Assembly (NCBI RefSeq): GCF_000003605.2
Contig: NW_003134761.1
Location: forward strand, 1 to 21,498
Source of the DNA: Saccoglossus kowalevskii
Taxonomy: Eukaryota; Hemichordata; Enteropneusta; Harrimaniidae
Direction: 5' to 3'
Length of the DNA: 21,498 nt
The position numbers were made by a program, and so were the translations under genes. How positions within the stretch are numbered: the stretch's first letter is position 1; each line of letters begins with the position of its first letter. Below the pieces are notes generated by a model that saw only the letters and a list, made by a program, of their open reading frames with translations, had not been told where the DNA came from and did no database searches. Of this stretch, positions 1 through 11,136 are shown piece after piece.

Positions 1-329
1 AATAATGGGCAGATTAACTGTCAAAATTGCTGGTTTACAGACCCGTACATAATGGGCAGATTAACTGTCAATATTGCTGGTTTACAGACCTGTACATAAT
101 GGGCAGATTAACTGTCAATATTGCTGGTATAGAGACCCGTACATAATGGGCAGATTAACTGTCAAAATTGCTGGTTTACAGACCCGTACATAATGGGCAG
201 ATTAACTGTCAATATTGCTGGTTTAGAGACCCGTACATAATGGGCAGATTAACTGTCAATATTGCTGGTTTAGAGACCCGTACAAAATGGGCAGATTAAC
301 TGTCAATATTGCTGGTATAGAAACCCGTA
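1..329. repeat. Left-end monomers: C' C B C' A A B
   Basis: Seven monomers. The first begins with A in place of C at position 1, the same change that marks one junction in the 29-monomer HOR, but here it is on a C' monomer, so it is not an obvious HOR edge. Private changes include GACCTGTAC near 89, CAAAATGGG at 283 and TAGAAACCC near 320. The array clearly continues to the left of the window. Confidence 0.9.
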
Positions 330-423
330 CATAATGGGCAGATTAACTGTCAATATTGCTGGTTTACAGACCCTTACATAATGGGCAGATTAACTGTCAA
401 AATTGCTGGTATAGAGACCCGTA

Positions 424-470
424 CATAATGGGCAGATTAACTGTCAATATTGCTGGTTTAGAGACCCGTA
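424..470. repeat. Type A reference monomer (commonest form)
   Basis: An exact copy of the commonest monomer, used as the coordinate reference here. Position 25 is T (CAATATTG, a perfect 8-base palindrome), 35 is T and 38 is G (GGTTTAGAGACCC). It holds an AATATT at 23-28 and, on the opposite strand, GGTCTC (GAGACC at 38-43). Type A often occurs in runs, for example five in a row at 424-658 and seven at 9303-9631. All twelve 46-bp monomers are of this type. Confidence 0.95.
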
Positions 471-658
471 CATAATGGGCAGATTAACTGTCAATATTGC
501 TGGTTTAGAGACCCGTACATAATGGGCAGATTAACTGTCAATATTGCTGGTTTAGAGACCCGTACATAATGGGCAGATTAACTGTCAATATTGCTGGTTT
601 AGAGACCCGTACATAATGGGCAGATTAACTGTCAATATTGCTGGTTTAGAGACCCGTA

Positions 659-705
659 CATAATGGGCAGATTAACTGTCAATATTGCTGGTATAGAGAC
701 CCGTA
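659..705. repeat. Type B reference monomer (T35A)
   Basis: Identical to type A except that position 35 is A, giving GGTATAGAGACCC. The change removes the outermost pair of an imperfect dyad at monomer positions 16-35. B occurs with T25 or with A25 (B'); B' commonly follows a C monomer, as at 330-423, 847-940 and 1270-1363. TATAGAG resembles an A/T-rich promoter element only by chance, and nothing suggests initiation here. Confidence 0.93.
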
Positions 706-752
706 CATAATGGGCAGATTAACTGTCAATATTGCTGGTTTACAGACCCGTA
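706..752. repeat. Type C reference monomer (G38C)
   Basis: Identical to type A except that position 38 is C, giving GGTTTACAGACCC and destroying GAGACC. C may be single or in runs, such as four in a row in the HOR (3806-3993) and five at 8598-8832. The A25 form (C') is frequent. I saw no monomer with both A35 and C38. Confidence 0.93.
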
Positions 753-2021
753 CATAATGGGCAGATTAACTGTCAATATTGCTGGTATAGAGACCCGTAC
801 ATAATGGGCAGATTAACTGTCAATATTGCTGGTATAGAGACCCGTACATAATGGGCAGATTAACTGTCAATATTGCTGGTTTACAGACCCGTACATAATG
901 GGCAGATTAACTGTCAAAATTGCTGGTATAGAGACCCGTACATAATGGGCAGATTAACTGTCAATATTGCTGGTTTAGAGACCCGTACATAATGGGCAGA
1001 TTAACTGTCAATATTGCTGGTTTAGAGACCCGTACATAATGGGCAGATTAACTGTCAATATTGCTGGTTTAGAGACCCGTACATAATGGGCAGATTAACT
1101 GTCAATATTGCTGGTTTAGAGACCCGTACATAATGGGCAGATTAACTGTCAATATTGCTGGTTTAGAGACCCGTACATAATGGGCAGATTAACTGTCAAT
1201 ATTGCTGGTTTAGAGACCCGTACATAATGGGCAGATTAACTGTCAATATTGCTGGTATAGAGACCCGTACATAATGGGCAGATTAACTGTCAATATTGCT
1301 GGTTTACAGACCCGTACATAATGGGCAGATTAACTGTCAAAATTGCTGGTATAGAGACCCGTACATAATGGGCAGATTAACTGTCAATATTCCTGGTTTA
1401 GAGACCCGTACATAATGGGCAGATTAACTGTCAATATTGCTGGTTTAGAGACCCGTACATAATGGGCAGATTAACTGTCAATATTGCTGGTTTAGAGACC
1501 CGTACATAATGGGCAGATTAACTGTCAATATTGCTGGTTTAGAGACCCGTACATAATAGGCAGATTAACTGTCAATATTGCTGGTTTAGAGACCCGTACA
1601 TAATGGGCTGATTAACTTTCAATATTGCTGGTTTACAGACCCGTACATAATGGGCAGATTAACTGTCAATATTGCTGGTATAGAGACCCGTACATAATGG
1701 GCAGATTAACTGTCAATATTGCTGGTATAGAGACCCGTACATAATGGGCAGATTAACTGTCAATATTGCTGGTTTACAGACCCGTACATAATGGGCAGAT
1801 TAACTGTCAAAATTGCTAGTATAGAGACCCGTACATAATGGGCAGATTAACTGTCAATATTGCTGGTTTAGAGACCCGTACATAATGGGCAGATTAACTG
1901 TCAATATTGCTGGTTTAGAGACCCGTACATAATGGGCAGATTAACTGTCAATATTGCTGGTTTAGAGACCCGTACATAATGGGCAGATTAACTGTCAATA
2001 TTGCTGGTTTAGAGACCCGTA

Positions 2022-3007
2022 CATAATGGGCAGATTAACTGTCAATATTGCTGGTTTACAGACCCGTACATAATGGGCAGATTAACTGTCAATATTGCTG
2101 GTATAGAGACCCGTACATAATGGGCAGATTAACTGTCAATATTGCTGGTTTAGAGACCCGTACATAATGGGAAGATTAACTGTCAATATTGCTGGTTTAC
2201 AGACCCGTACATAATGGGCAGATTAACTGTCAATATTGCTGGTTTACAGACCCGTACATAATGGGCAAATTAACTGTCAATATTGCTGGTTTAGAGACCG
2301 TACATAATGGGCAGATTAACTGTCAATATTGCTGGTTTACAGACCCGTACATAATGGGCAGATTAACTGTCAATATTGCTGGTTTAGAGACCCGTACATA
2401 ATGGACAGATTAACTGTCAATATTGCTGGTATAGAGACCCGTACATAATGGGCAGATTAACTGTCAATATTGCTGGTTTACAGACCCGTACATAATGGGC
2501 AGATTAACTGTCAATATTGCTGGTATAGAGACCCGTACATAATGGGCAAATTAACTGTCAATATTGCTGGTTTAGAGACCCGTACATAATGGGCAGATTA
2601 ACTGTCAATATTGCTGGTTTAGAGACCCGTACATAATGGGCAGATTAACTGTCAATATTGCTGGTATAGAGACCCGTACATAATGGGCAGATTAACTGTC
2701 AATATTGCTGGTTTACAGACCCGTACATAATGGGCAGATTAACTGTCAATATTGCTGGTTTAGAGACCCGTACATAATGGGCAGATTAACTGTCAATATT
2801 GCTGGTTTAGAGACCCGTACATAATGGGCAGATTAACTGTCAATATTGCTGGTTTAGAGACCCGTACATAATGGGCAGATTAACTGTCAATATTGCTGGT
2901 TTAGAGACCCGTGCATAATGGGCAGATTAACTGTCAATATTGCTGGTTTAGAGACCCGTACATAATGGGCAGATTAACTGTCAATATTGCTGGTTTACAG
3001 ACCCGTA
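2022..3007. repeat. Mixed monomers with an isolated 46-bp copy
   Basis: Monomer order is C B A C C A(46) C A B C B A A B C A A A A A C. The 46-bp monomer lies at 2257-2302 and also carries A at position 12 (GGGCAAATT). Other private changes are GGGAAGATT at 2168, ATGGACAG at 2401 and CGTGCATAAT at about 2910. The order does not match the long HOR beyond the 46-bp copy being followed by a C monomer. Confidence 0.85.
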
Positions 3008-3805
3008 CATAATGGGCAGATTAACTGTCAATATTGCTGGTTTACAGACCCGTACATAATGGGCAGATTAACTGTCAATATTGCTGGTTTAGAGACCCGT
3101 ACATAATGGGCAGATTAACTGTCAATATTGCTGGTATAGAGACCCGTACATAATGGGCAGATTAACTGTCAATATTGCTGGTATAGAGACCCGTACATAA
3201 TGGGCAGATTAACTGTCAATATTGCTGGTTTACAGACCCGTACATAATGGGCAGATTAACTGTCAATATTGCTGGTATAGAGACCCGTACATAATGGGCA
3301 GATTAACTGTCAATATTGCTGGTTTAGAGACCCGTACATAATGGGCAGATTAACTGTCAATATTGCTGGTTTAGAGACCCGTACATAATGGGCAGATTAA
3401 CTGTCAATATTGCTGGTTTAGAGACCCGTACATAATGGGCAGATTAACTGTCAATATTGCTGGTATAGAGACCCGTACATAATGGGCAGATTAACTGTCA
3501 ATATTGCTGGTTTACAGACCCGTACATAATGGGCAGATTAACTGTCAAAATTGCTGGTATAGAGACCCGTACATAATGGGCAGATTAACTGTCAATATTG
3601 CTGGTATAGAGACTCGTACATAATGGGCAGATTAACTGTCAATATTGCTGGTATAGAGACCCGTACATAATGGGCAGATTAACTGTCAATATTGCTGGTT
3701 TAGAGACCCGTACATAATGGGCACATTAACTGTCAATATTGCTGGTATAGAGACCCGTACATAATGGGCAGATTAACTGTCAATATTGCTGGTTTAGAGA
3801 CCGTA
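3008..3805. repeat. Block T1, 17 monomers, duplicated at 19543-20340
   Basis: Order: C A B B C B A A A B C B' B B A B A(46). Barcodes are CTCGTAC (C43T) in the monomer at 3572, GGGCACATT (G12C) in the one at 3713, and the CC deletion at 3801. The same 17 monomers with the same barcodes in the same order lie at 19543-20340, and I saw no difference between them. The offset of 16535 bp equals 352 monomers less nine net indel bases, which matches the indels counted between. The last monomer is also the first of HOR copy a. Confidence 0.85.
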
Positions 3806-4932
3806 CATAATGGGCAGATTAACTGTCAATATTGCTGGTTTACAGACCCGTACATAATGGGCAGATTAACTGTCAATATTGCTGGTTTACAGACCCGTAC
3901 ATAATGGGCAGATTAACTGTCAATATTGCTGGTTTACAGACCCGTACATAATGGGCAGATTAACTGTCAATATTGCTGGTTTACAGACCCGTACATAATG
4001 GGCAGATTAACTGTCAATATTGCTGGTTTAGAGACCCGTACATAATGGGCAGATTAACTGTCAATATTGCTGGTATAGAGACCCGTACATAATGGGCAGA
4101 TTAACTGTCAATATTGCTGGTTTACAGACCCGTACATAATGGGCAGATTAACTGTCAATATTGCTGGTTTACAGACCCGTACATAATGGGCAGATTAACT
4201 GTCAATATTGCTGGTTTAGACACCCGTACATAATGGGCAGATTAACTGTCAATATTGCTGGTATAGAGACCCGTACATAATGGGCAGATTAACTGTCAAT
4301 ATTGCTGGTATAGAGACCCGTACATAATGGGCAGATTAACTGTCAATATTGCTGGTATAGAGACCCGTACATAATGGGCAGATTAACTGTCAATATTGCT
4401 GGTTTAGAGACCCGTACATAATGGGCAGATTAACTGTCAATATTGCTGGTATAGAGACCTGTACATAATGGGCAGATTAACTGTCAATATTGCTGGTTTA
4501 GAGACCCGTAAATAATGGGCAGATTAACTGTCAATATTGCTGGTTTAGAGACCCGTACATAATGGGCAGAGTAACTGTCAATATTGCTGGTTTAGAGACC
4601 GTACATAATGGGCAGATTAACTGTCAATATTGCTGGTTTAGAGACCGGTACATAATGGGCAGATTAACTGGCAAAATTGCTGGTTTACAGACCCGTACAT
4701 AATGGGCAGATTAACTGTCAATATTGCTGGTTTACAGACCCGTACATAATGGGTAGATTAACTGTCAAAATTGCTGGTTTACAGACCCGTACATAATGGG
4801 CAGATTAACTGTCAATATTGCTGGTTTACAGACCCGTACATAATGGGCAGATTAACTGTCAATATTGCTGGTTTAGAGACCCGTACATAATGGGCAGATT
4901 AACTGTCAATATTGCTGGTATAGAGACCCGTA
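3760..4932. repeat. HOR copy a, 25 of 29 monomers
   Basis: Order from the first 46-bp monomer: A(46) C C C C A B C C A B B B A B A A A(46) A C' C C' C A B. Barcodes shared with other copies are G40C in monomer 10 (4221), C1A at monomer 17 (4511), the second CC deletion (4599), C44G giving ACCGGTAC in monomer 19 (4647), and T21G in monomer 20 (4671). Unlike copies c, d and e it lacks G33A in monomer 14. It has private changes GACCTGTAC near 4457, GAGTAACTG at 4569 and GGGTAGATT at 4751. It is 11-12 kb from the other long copies and looks like an early branch or an independently aged copy. Confidence 0.85.
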
Positions 4933-6295
4933 CATAATGGGCAGATTAACTGTCAATATTGCTGGTATAGAGACCCGTACATAATGGGCAGATTAACTGT
5001 CAATATTGCTGGTATAGAGACCCGTACATAATGGGCAGATTAACTGTCAATATTGCTGGTTTAGAGACCCGTACATAATGGGCAGATTAACTGTCAATAT
5101 TGCTGGTTTAGAGACCCGTACATAATGGGCAGATTAACTGTCAATATTGCTGGTTTAGAGACCCGTACATAATGGGCAGATTAACTGTCAATATTGCTGG
5201 TATAGAGACCCGTACATAATGGGCAGATTAACTGTCAATATTGCTGGTTTAGAGACCCGTACATAATGGGCAGATTAACTGTCAATATTGCTGGTTTAGA
5301 GACCCGTACATAATGGGCAGATTAACTGTCAATATTGCTGGTTTACAGACCCGTACATAATGGGCAGATTAACTGTCAATATTGCTGGTTTAGAGACCCG
5401 TACATAATGGGCAGATTAACTGTCAATATTGCTGGTTTAGAGACCCGTACATAATGGGCAGATTAACTGTCAATATTGCTGGTTTAGAGACCCGTACATA
5501 ATGGGCAGATTAACTGTCAAAATTGCTGGTTTACAGACCCGTACATAATGGGCAGATTAACTGTCAATATTGCTGGTATAGAGACCCGTACATAATGGGC
5601 AGATTAACTGTCAATATTGCTGGTTTAGAGACCCGTACATAATGGGCAGATTAACTGTCAATATTGCTGGTTTAGAGACCCGTACATAATGGGCAGATTA
5701 ACTGTCAAAATTGCTGGTTTACAGACCCGTACATAATGGGCAGATTAACTGTCAATATTGCTGGTATAGAGACCCGTACATAATGGGCAGATTAACTGTC
5801 AATATTGCTGGTTTAGAGACCCGTACATAATGGGCAGATTAACTGTCAATATTGCTGGTTTAGAGACCCGTACATAATGGGCAGATTAACTGTCAATATT
5901 GCTGGTTTAGAGACCCGTACATAATGGGCAGATTAACTGTCAAAATTGCTGGTTTACAGACCCGTACATAATGGGCAGATTAACTGTCAATATTGCTGGT
6001 ATAGAGACCCGTACATAATGGGCAGATTAACTGTCAATATTGCTGGTTTAGAGACCCGTACATAATGGGCAGATTAACTGTCAATATTGCTGGTTTAGAG
6101 ACCCGTACATAATGGGCAGATTAACTGTCAATATTGCTGGTTTACAGACCCGTACATAATGGGCAGATTAACTGTCAATATTGCTGGTTTAGAGACCCGT
6201 ACATAATGGGCAGATTAACTGTCAATATTGCTGGTTTAGAGACCCGTACATAATGGGCAGATTAACTGTCAATATTGCTGGTATAGAGACCCGTA
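4933..6295. repeat. Short C'-B-A-A(-A) oligomer zone
   Basis: After HOR copy a come B B A A A B A A C A A A. Then C' B A A (5497), C' B A A A (5685) and C' B A A (5920) form three short oligomers of four, five and four monomers up to 6107. C A A B follow. I saw no rare barcodes here, so these oligomers seem recent, or conversion has kept them uniform. Confidence 0.82.
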
Positions 6296-7000
6296 CATAA
6301 TGGGCAGATTAACTGTCAATATTGCTGGTATAGAGACCCGTACATAATGGGCAGATTAACTGTCAATATTGCTGGTTTAGAGACCCGTACATAATGGGCA
6401 GATTAACTGTCAATATTGCTGGTATAGAGACCCGTACATAATGGGCAGATTAACTGTCAATATTGCTGGTATAGAGACCCGTACATAATGGGCAGATTAA
6501 CTGTCAATATTGCTGGTATAGAGACCCGTACATAATGGGCAGATTAACTGTCAAAATTGCTGGTTTAGAGACCCGTACATAATGGGCAGATTAACTGTCA
6601 AAATTGCTGGTTTACAGACCCGTACATAATGGGCAGATTAACTGTCAATATTGCTGGTTTAGAGACCCGTACATAATGGGCAGATTAACTGTCAATATTG
6701 CTGGTTTAGAGACCCGTACATAATGGGCAGATTAACTGTCAATATTGCTGGTTTAGAGACCCGTACATAATGGGCAGATTAACTGTCAATATTGCTGGTT
6801 TAGAGACCCGTACATAATGGGCAGATTAACTGTCAATATTGCTGGTTTAGAGACCCGTACATAATGGGCAGATTAACTGTCAATATTGCTGGTTTACAGA
6901 CCCGTACATAATGGGCAGATTAACTGTCAATATTGCTGGTTTAGAGACCCGTACATAATGGGCACATTAACTGTCAATATTGCTGGTATAGAGACCCGTA
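6296..7000. repeat. Block U1, 15 monomers, duplicated at 13252-13956
   Basis: Order: B A B B B A' C' A A A A A C A B, the last with G12C (GGGCACATT near 6961). The same 15 monomers lie at 13252-13956, exactly 148 monomers (6956 bp) away. The one difference I see is T to C at 13344 in the second copy. A' directly followed by C' is rare in the window and helps identify the block. It runs into a short HOR copy at 7001. Confidence 0.85.
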
Positions 7001-7422
7001 CATAATGGGCAGATTAACTGTCAATATTGCTGGTTTAGAGACCGTACATAATGGGCAGATTAACTGTCAATATTGCTGGTTTACAGACCCGTACATAATG
7101 GGCAGATTAACTGTCAATATTGCTGGTTTACAGACCCGTACATAATGGGCAGATTAACTGTCAATATTGCTGGTTTACAGACCCGTACATAATGGGCAGA
7201 TTAACTGTCAATATTGCTGGTTTACAGACCCGTACATAATGGGCAGATTAACTGTCAATATTGCTGGTTTAGAGACCCGTACATAATGGGCAGATTAACT
7301 GTCAATATTGCTGGTATAGAGACCCGTACATAATGGGCAGATTAACTGTCAATATTGCTGGTTTACAGACCCGTACATAATGGGCAAATTAACTGTCAAT
7401 ATTGCTGGTTTACAGACCCGTA
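7001..7422. repeat. HOR copy b, truncated to the first 9 monomers
   Basis: It starts with the 46-bp A monomer (CC at 7042) preceded by the G12C B monomer, then C C C C A B C C, matching HOR monomers 1-9. The ninth carries a private G12A (GGGCAAATT at 7381-7390). The next monomer is a plain A without the G40C barcode, and later barcodes (C1A, second CC deletion, C44G, T21G) are absent, so the HOR stops here. The junction is consistent with a crossover to unrelated array at a monomer boundary. Confidence 0.75.
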
Positions 7423-7986
7423 CATAATGGGCAGATTAACTGTCAATATTGCTGGTTTAGAGACCCGTACATAATGGGCAGATTAACTGTCAATATTGCT
7501 GGTTTAGAGACCCGTACATAATGGGCAGATTAACTGTCAATATTGCTGGTTTAGAGACCCGTACATAATGGGCAGATTAACTGTCAATATTGCTGGTATA
7601 GAGACCCGTACATAATGGGCAGATTAACTGTCAATATTGCTGGTTTAGAGACCCGTACATAATGGGCAGATTAACTGTCAATATTGCTGGTATAGAGACC
7701 CGTACATAATGGGCAGATTAACTGTCAATATTGCTGGTTTAGAGACCCGTACATAATGGGCAGATTAACTGTCAAAATTGCTGGTTTACAGACCCGTACA
7801 TAATGGGCAGATTAACTGTCAATATTGCTGGTATAGAGACCCGTACATAATGGGCAGATTAACTGTCAATATTGCTGGTTTAGAGACCCGTACATAATGG
7901 GCAGATTAACTGTCAATATTGCTGGTTTAGAGACCCGTACATAATGGGCAGATTAACTGTCAATATTGCTGGTTTAGAGACCCGTA
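7423..7986. repeat. Mixed monomers between HOR copy b and block Z1
   Basis: Twelve monomers in the order A A A B A B A C' B A A A. I saw no rare barcode mutation. They separate the truncated HOR copy from block Z1 and have no counterpart in the matching interval near 14566, where Z2 directly follows HOR copy c. Confidence 0.8.
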
Positions 7987-8550
7987 CATAATGGGCAGAT
8001 TAACTGTCAATATTGCTGGTATAGAGACCCGTACATAATGGGCAGATTAACTGTCAATATTGCTGGTTTACAGACCCGTACATAATGGGCAGATTAACTG
8101 TCAAAATTGCTGGTATAGAGACCCGTACATAATGGGCAGATTAACTGTCAATATTGCTGGTATAGAGACTCGTACATAATGGGCAGATTAACTGTCAATA
8201 TTGCTGGTTTACAGACCCGTACATAATGGGCAGATTAACTGTCAATATTGCTGGTATAGAGACTCGTACATAATGGGCAGATTAACTGTCAATATTGCTG
8301 GTTTACAGACCCGTACATAATGGGCAGATTAACTGTCAAAATTGCTGGTATAGAGACCCGTACATAATGGGCAGATTAACTGTCAATATTGCTGGTATAG
8401 AGACCCGTACATATTGGGCAGATTAACTGTCAATATTGCTGGTTTACAGACCCGTACATAATGGGCAGATTAACTGTCAAAATTGCTAGTATAGAGACCC
8501 GTACATAATGGGCATATTAACTGTCAATATTGCTGGTATAGAGACCCGTA
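7987..8550. repeat. Block Z1, 12 monomers, duplicated at 14567-15130
   Basis: Order: B C B' B C B C B' B C B' B, alternating B and C types. Barcodes are CTCGTAC in the monomers at 8128 and 8222, CATATTGGG (A5T) at 8410, and GGGCATATT (G12T) at 8504. All recur at 14567-15130, offset exactly 140 monomers (6580 bp). The single difference I see is 8488 A (GCTAGTATAG) against G at 15068. The same GCTAG change occurs near 1817, probably a separate origin or a short conversion. Confidence 0.87.
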
Positions 8551-9725
8551 CATAATGGGCAGATTAACTGTCAAAATTGCTGGTATAGAGACCCGTACAT
8601 AATGGGCAGATTAACTGTCAATATTGCTGGTTTACAGACCCGTACATAATGGGCAGATTAACTGTCAATATTGCTGGTTTACAGACCCGTACATAATGGG
8701 CAGATTAACTGTCAATATTGCTGGTTTACAGACCCGTACATAATGGGCAGATTAACTGTCAATATTGCTGGTTTACAGACCCGTACATAATGGGCAGATT
8801 AACTGTCAATATTGCTGGTTTACAGACCCGTACATAATGGGCAGATTAACTGTCAATATTGCTGGTTTAGAGACCCGTACATAATGGGCAGATTAACTGT
8901 CAATATTGCTGGTTTAGAGACCCGTACATAATGGGCAGATTAACTGTCAATATTGCTGGTTTACAGACCCGTACATAATGGGCAGATTAACTGTCAATAT
9001 TGCTGGTTTAGAGACCCGTACATAATGGGCAGATTAACTGTCAATATTGCTGGTTTAGAGACCCGTACATAATGGGCAGATTAACTGTCAAAATTGCTGG
9101 TTTACAGACCCGTACATAATGGGCAGATTAACTGTCAATATTGCTGGTTTACAGACCCGTACATAATGGGCAGATTAACTGTCAATATTGCTGGTTTAGA
9201 GACCCGTACATAATGGGCAGATTAACTGTCAATATTGCTGGTTTAGAGACCCGTACATAATGGGCAGATTAACTGTCAAAATTGCTGGTTTACAGACCCG
9301 TACATAATGGGCAGATTAACTGTCAATATTGCTGGTTTAGAGACCCGTACATAATGGGCAGATTAACTGTCAATATTGCTGGTTTAGAGACCCGTACATA
9401 ATGGGCAGATTAACTGTCAATATTGCTGGTTTAGAGACCCGTACATAATGGGCAGATTAACTGTCAATATTGCTGGTTTAGAGACCCGTACATAATGGGC
9501 AGATTAACTGTCAATATTGCTGGTTTAGAGACCCGTACATAATGGGCAGATTAACTGTCAATATTGCTGGTTTAGAGACCCGTACATAATGGGCAGATTA
9601 ACTGTCAATATTGCTGGTTTAGAGACCCGTACATAATGGGCAGATTAACTGTCAATATTGCTGGTATAGAGACCCGTACATAATAGGCAGATTAACTGTC
9701 AATATTGCTGGTTTAGAGACCCGTA
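8551..9725. repeat. C-run and A-run monomers between Z1 and W1
   Basis: Twenty-five monomers: B', five C in a row (8598-8832), A A C A A C' C A A C', then seven A in a row (9303-9631), B, and an A with AATAGG at about 9683. In the collinear second copy this interval is replaced by 31 monomers that include HOR copy d. Homopolymer-like monomer runs suggest very recent local expansion. Confidence 0.82.
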
Positions 9726-10242
9726 CATAATGGGCAGATTAACTGTCAATATTGCTGGTATAGAGACCCGTACATAATGGGCAGATTAACTGTCAATATT
9801 GCTGGTTTAGAGACCCGTACATAATGGGCAGATTAACTGTCAATATTGCTGGTATATAGACCCGTACATAATGGGCAGATTAACTGTCAATATTGCTGGT
9901 TTAGAGACCCGTACATAATGGGCAGATTAACTGTCAATATTGCTGGTTTACAGACCCGTACATAATGGGCAGATTAACTGTCAATATTGCTGGTTTAGAG
10001 ACCCGTACATAATGGGCAGATTAACTGTCAATATTGCTGGTTTAGTGACCCGTACATAATGGGCAGATTAACTGTCAATATTGCTGGTTTAGAGACCCGT
10101 ACATAATGGGCAGATTAACTGTCAATATTGCTGGTTTAGAGACCCGTACATAATGGGCAGATTAACTGTCAATATTGCTGGTTTAGAGACCCGTACATAA
10201 TGGGCAGATTAACTGTCAATATTGCTGGTTTACAGACCCGTA
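9726..10242. repeat. Block W1, 11 monomers, duplicated at 16586-17102
   Basis: Order: B A X A C A A A A A C. X is the only other state at position 38, GGTATATAGACC (A35 with T38) at 9851, and the monomer at 10008 has GTGACC (A39T) at 10045. Both rare changes recur at 16711 and about 16905. The two blocks are 6860 bp apart (146 monomers less two deleted bases), and I see no difference between them. The X monomer could be a B monomer that mutated at position 38. Confidence 0.87.
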
Positions 10243-10383
10243 CATAATGGGCAGATTAACTGTCAATATTGCTGGTTTACAGACCCGTACATAATGGGCA
10301 GATTAACTGTCAATATTGCTGGTTTACAGACCCGTACATAATGGGCAGATTAACTGTCAATATTGCTGGTTTAGAGACCCGTA

Positions 10384-10431
10384 CATAATGGGCAAATTAA
10401 CTGTCAATATTGCTGGTTTTAGAGACCCGTA
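10384..10431. repeat. Only 48-bp monomer (extra T)
   Basis: This A-type monomer has TTTT at 10417-10420 where others have TTT, and also G12A (GGGCAAATT). It is the only insertion among 457 monomers, against twelve one-base deletions, and it occurs once, so it has not been amplified inside the window. Confidence 0.93.
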
Positions 10432-11136
10432 CATAATGGGCAGATTAACTGTCAATATTGCTGGTTTAGAGACCCGTACATAATGGGCAGATTAACTGTC
10501 AATATTGCTGGTTTACAGACCCGTACATAATGGGCAGATTAACTGTCAAAATTGCATGTTTACAGACCCGTACATAATGGGCAGATTAACTGTCAATATT
10601 GCTGGTATAGAGACCCGTACATAATGGGCAGATTAACTGTCAATATTGCTGGTATAGAGACCCGTACATAATGGGCAGATTAACTGTCAATATTGCTGGT
10701 TTAGAGACCCGTACATAATGGGCAGATTAACTGTCAATATTGCTGGTTTAGAGACCCGTACATAATGGGCAGATTAACTGTCAATATTGCTGGTTTAGAG
10801 ACCCGTACATAATGGGCAGATTAACTGTCAATATTGCTGGTTTAGAGACCCGTACATAATGGGCAGATTAACTGTCAATATTGCTGGTTTACAGACCCGT
10901 ACATAATGGGCAGATTAACTGTCAAAATTGCATGTTTACAGACCCGTACATAATGGGCAGATTAACTGTCAATATTGCTGGTATAGAGACCCGTACATAA
11001 TGGGCAGATTAACTGTCAATATTGCTGGTATAGAGACCCGTACATAATGGGCAGATTAACTGTCAATATTGCTGGTTTAGAGACCCGTACATAATGGGCA
11101 GATTAACTGTCAATATTGCTGGTTTAGAGACCCGTA
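10432..11136. repeat. Tandem 8-monomer repeat (376 bp), about 1.9 copies
   Basis: The order A C C' B B A A A occurs from 10432 and again from 10808, where it stops after A C C' B B A A at 11136. The C' monomers at 10526 and 10902 share a two-base change giving TTGCATGTTTACAG in place of TTGCTGGTTTACAG. They are exactly 376 bp apart. This marker occurs nowhere else I can see, so the duplication is local and young. A simple out-of-register exchange by eight monomers would produce it. Confidence 0.87.

Larger units (their letters stand above)
330..2021. repeat. Irregular C-B'-A(4-6) oligomer zone
   Basis: The motif C, B', then four to six A monomers, often closed by B, begins at 330, 847, 1270 and 1740. 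The order C B B C B' is seen at 706-940 and again at 1599-1833, 893 bp (19 monomers) apart, suggesting a 19-monomer duplication. The second copy has gained private changes: GGGCTGATTAACTTTC at 1605-1620 and GCTAGTATAG at about 1815. Other private changes are TTCCTGG near 1389 and AATAGG at 1555. Block lengths vary by whole monomers, as expected from out-of-register exchange. Confidence 0.8.

Noticed and set aside
2189-2401. Open reading frame of 70 codons on the + strand
   Set aside because: It starts at a TTG inside a monomer and is pure satellite. A 47-bp period cycles through all three frames, and one frame has a TAA in ACATAATGG, so most frames close quickly. The 46-bp monomer at 2257 shifts the frame past that stop and lengthens the ORF by chance. 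No coding evidence.
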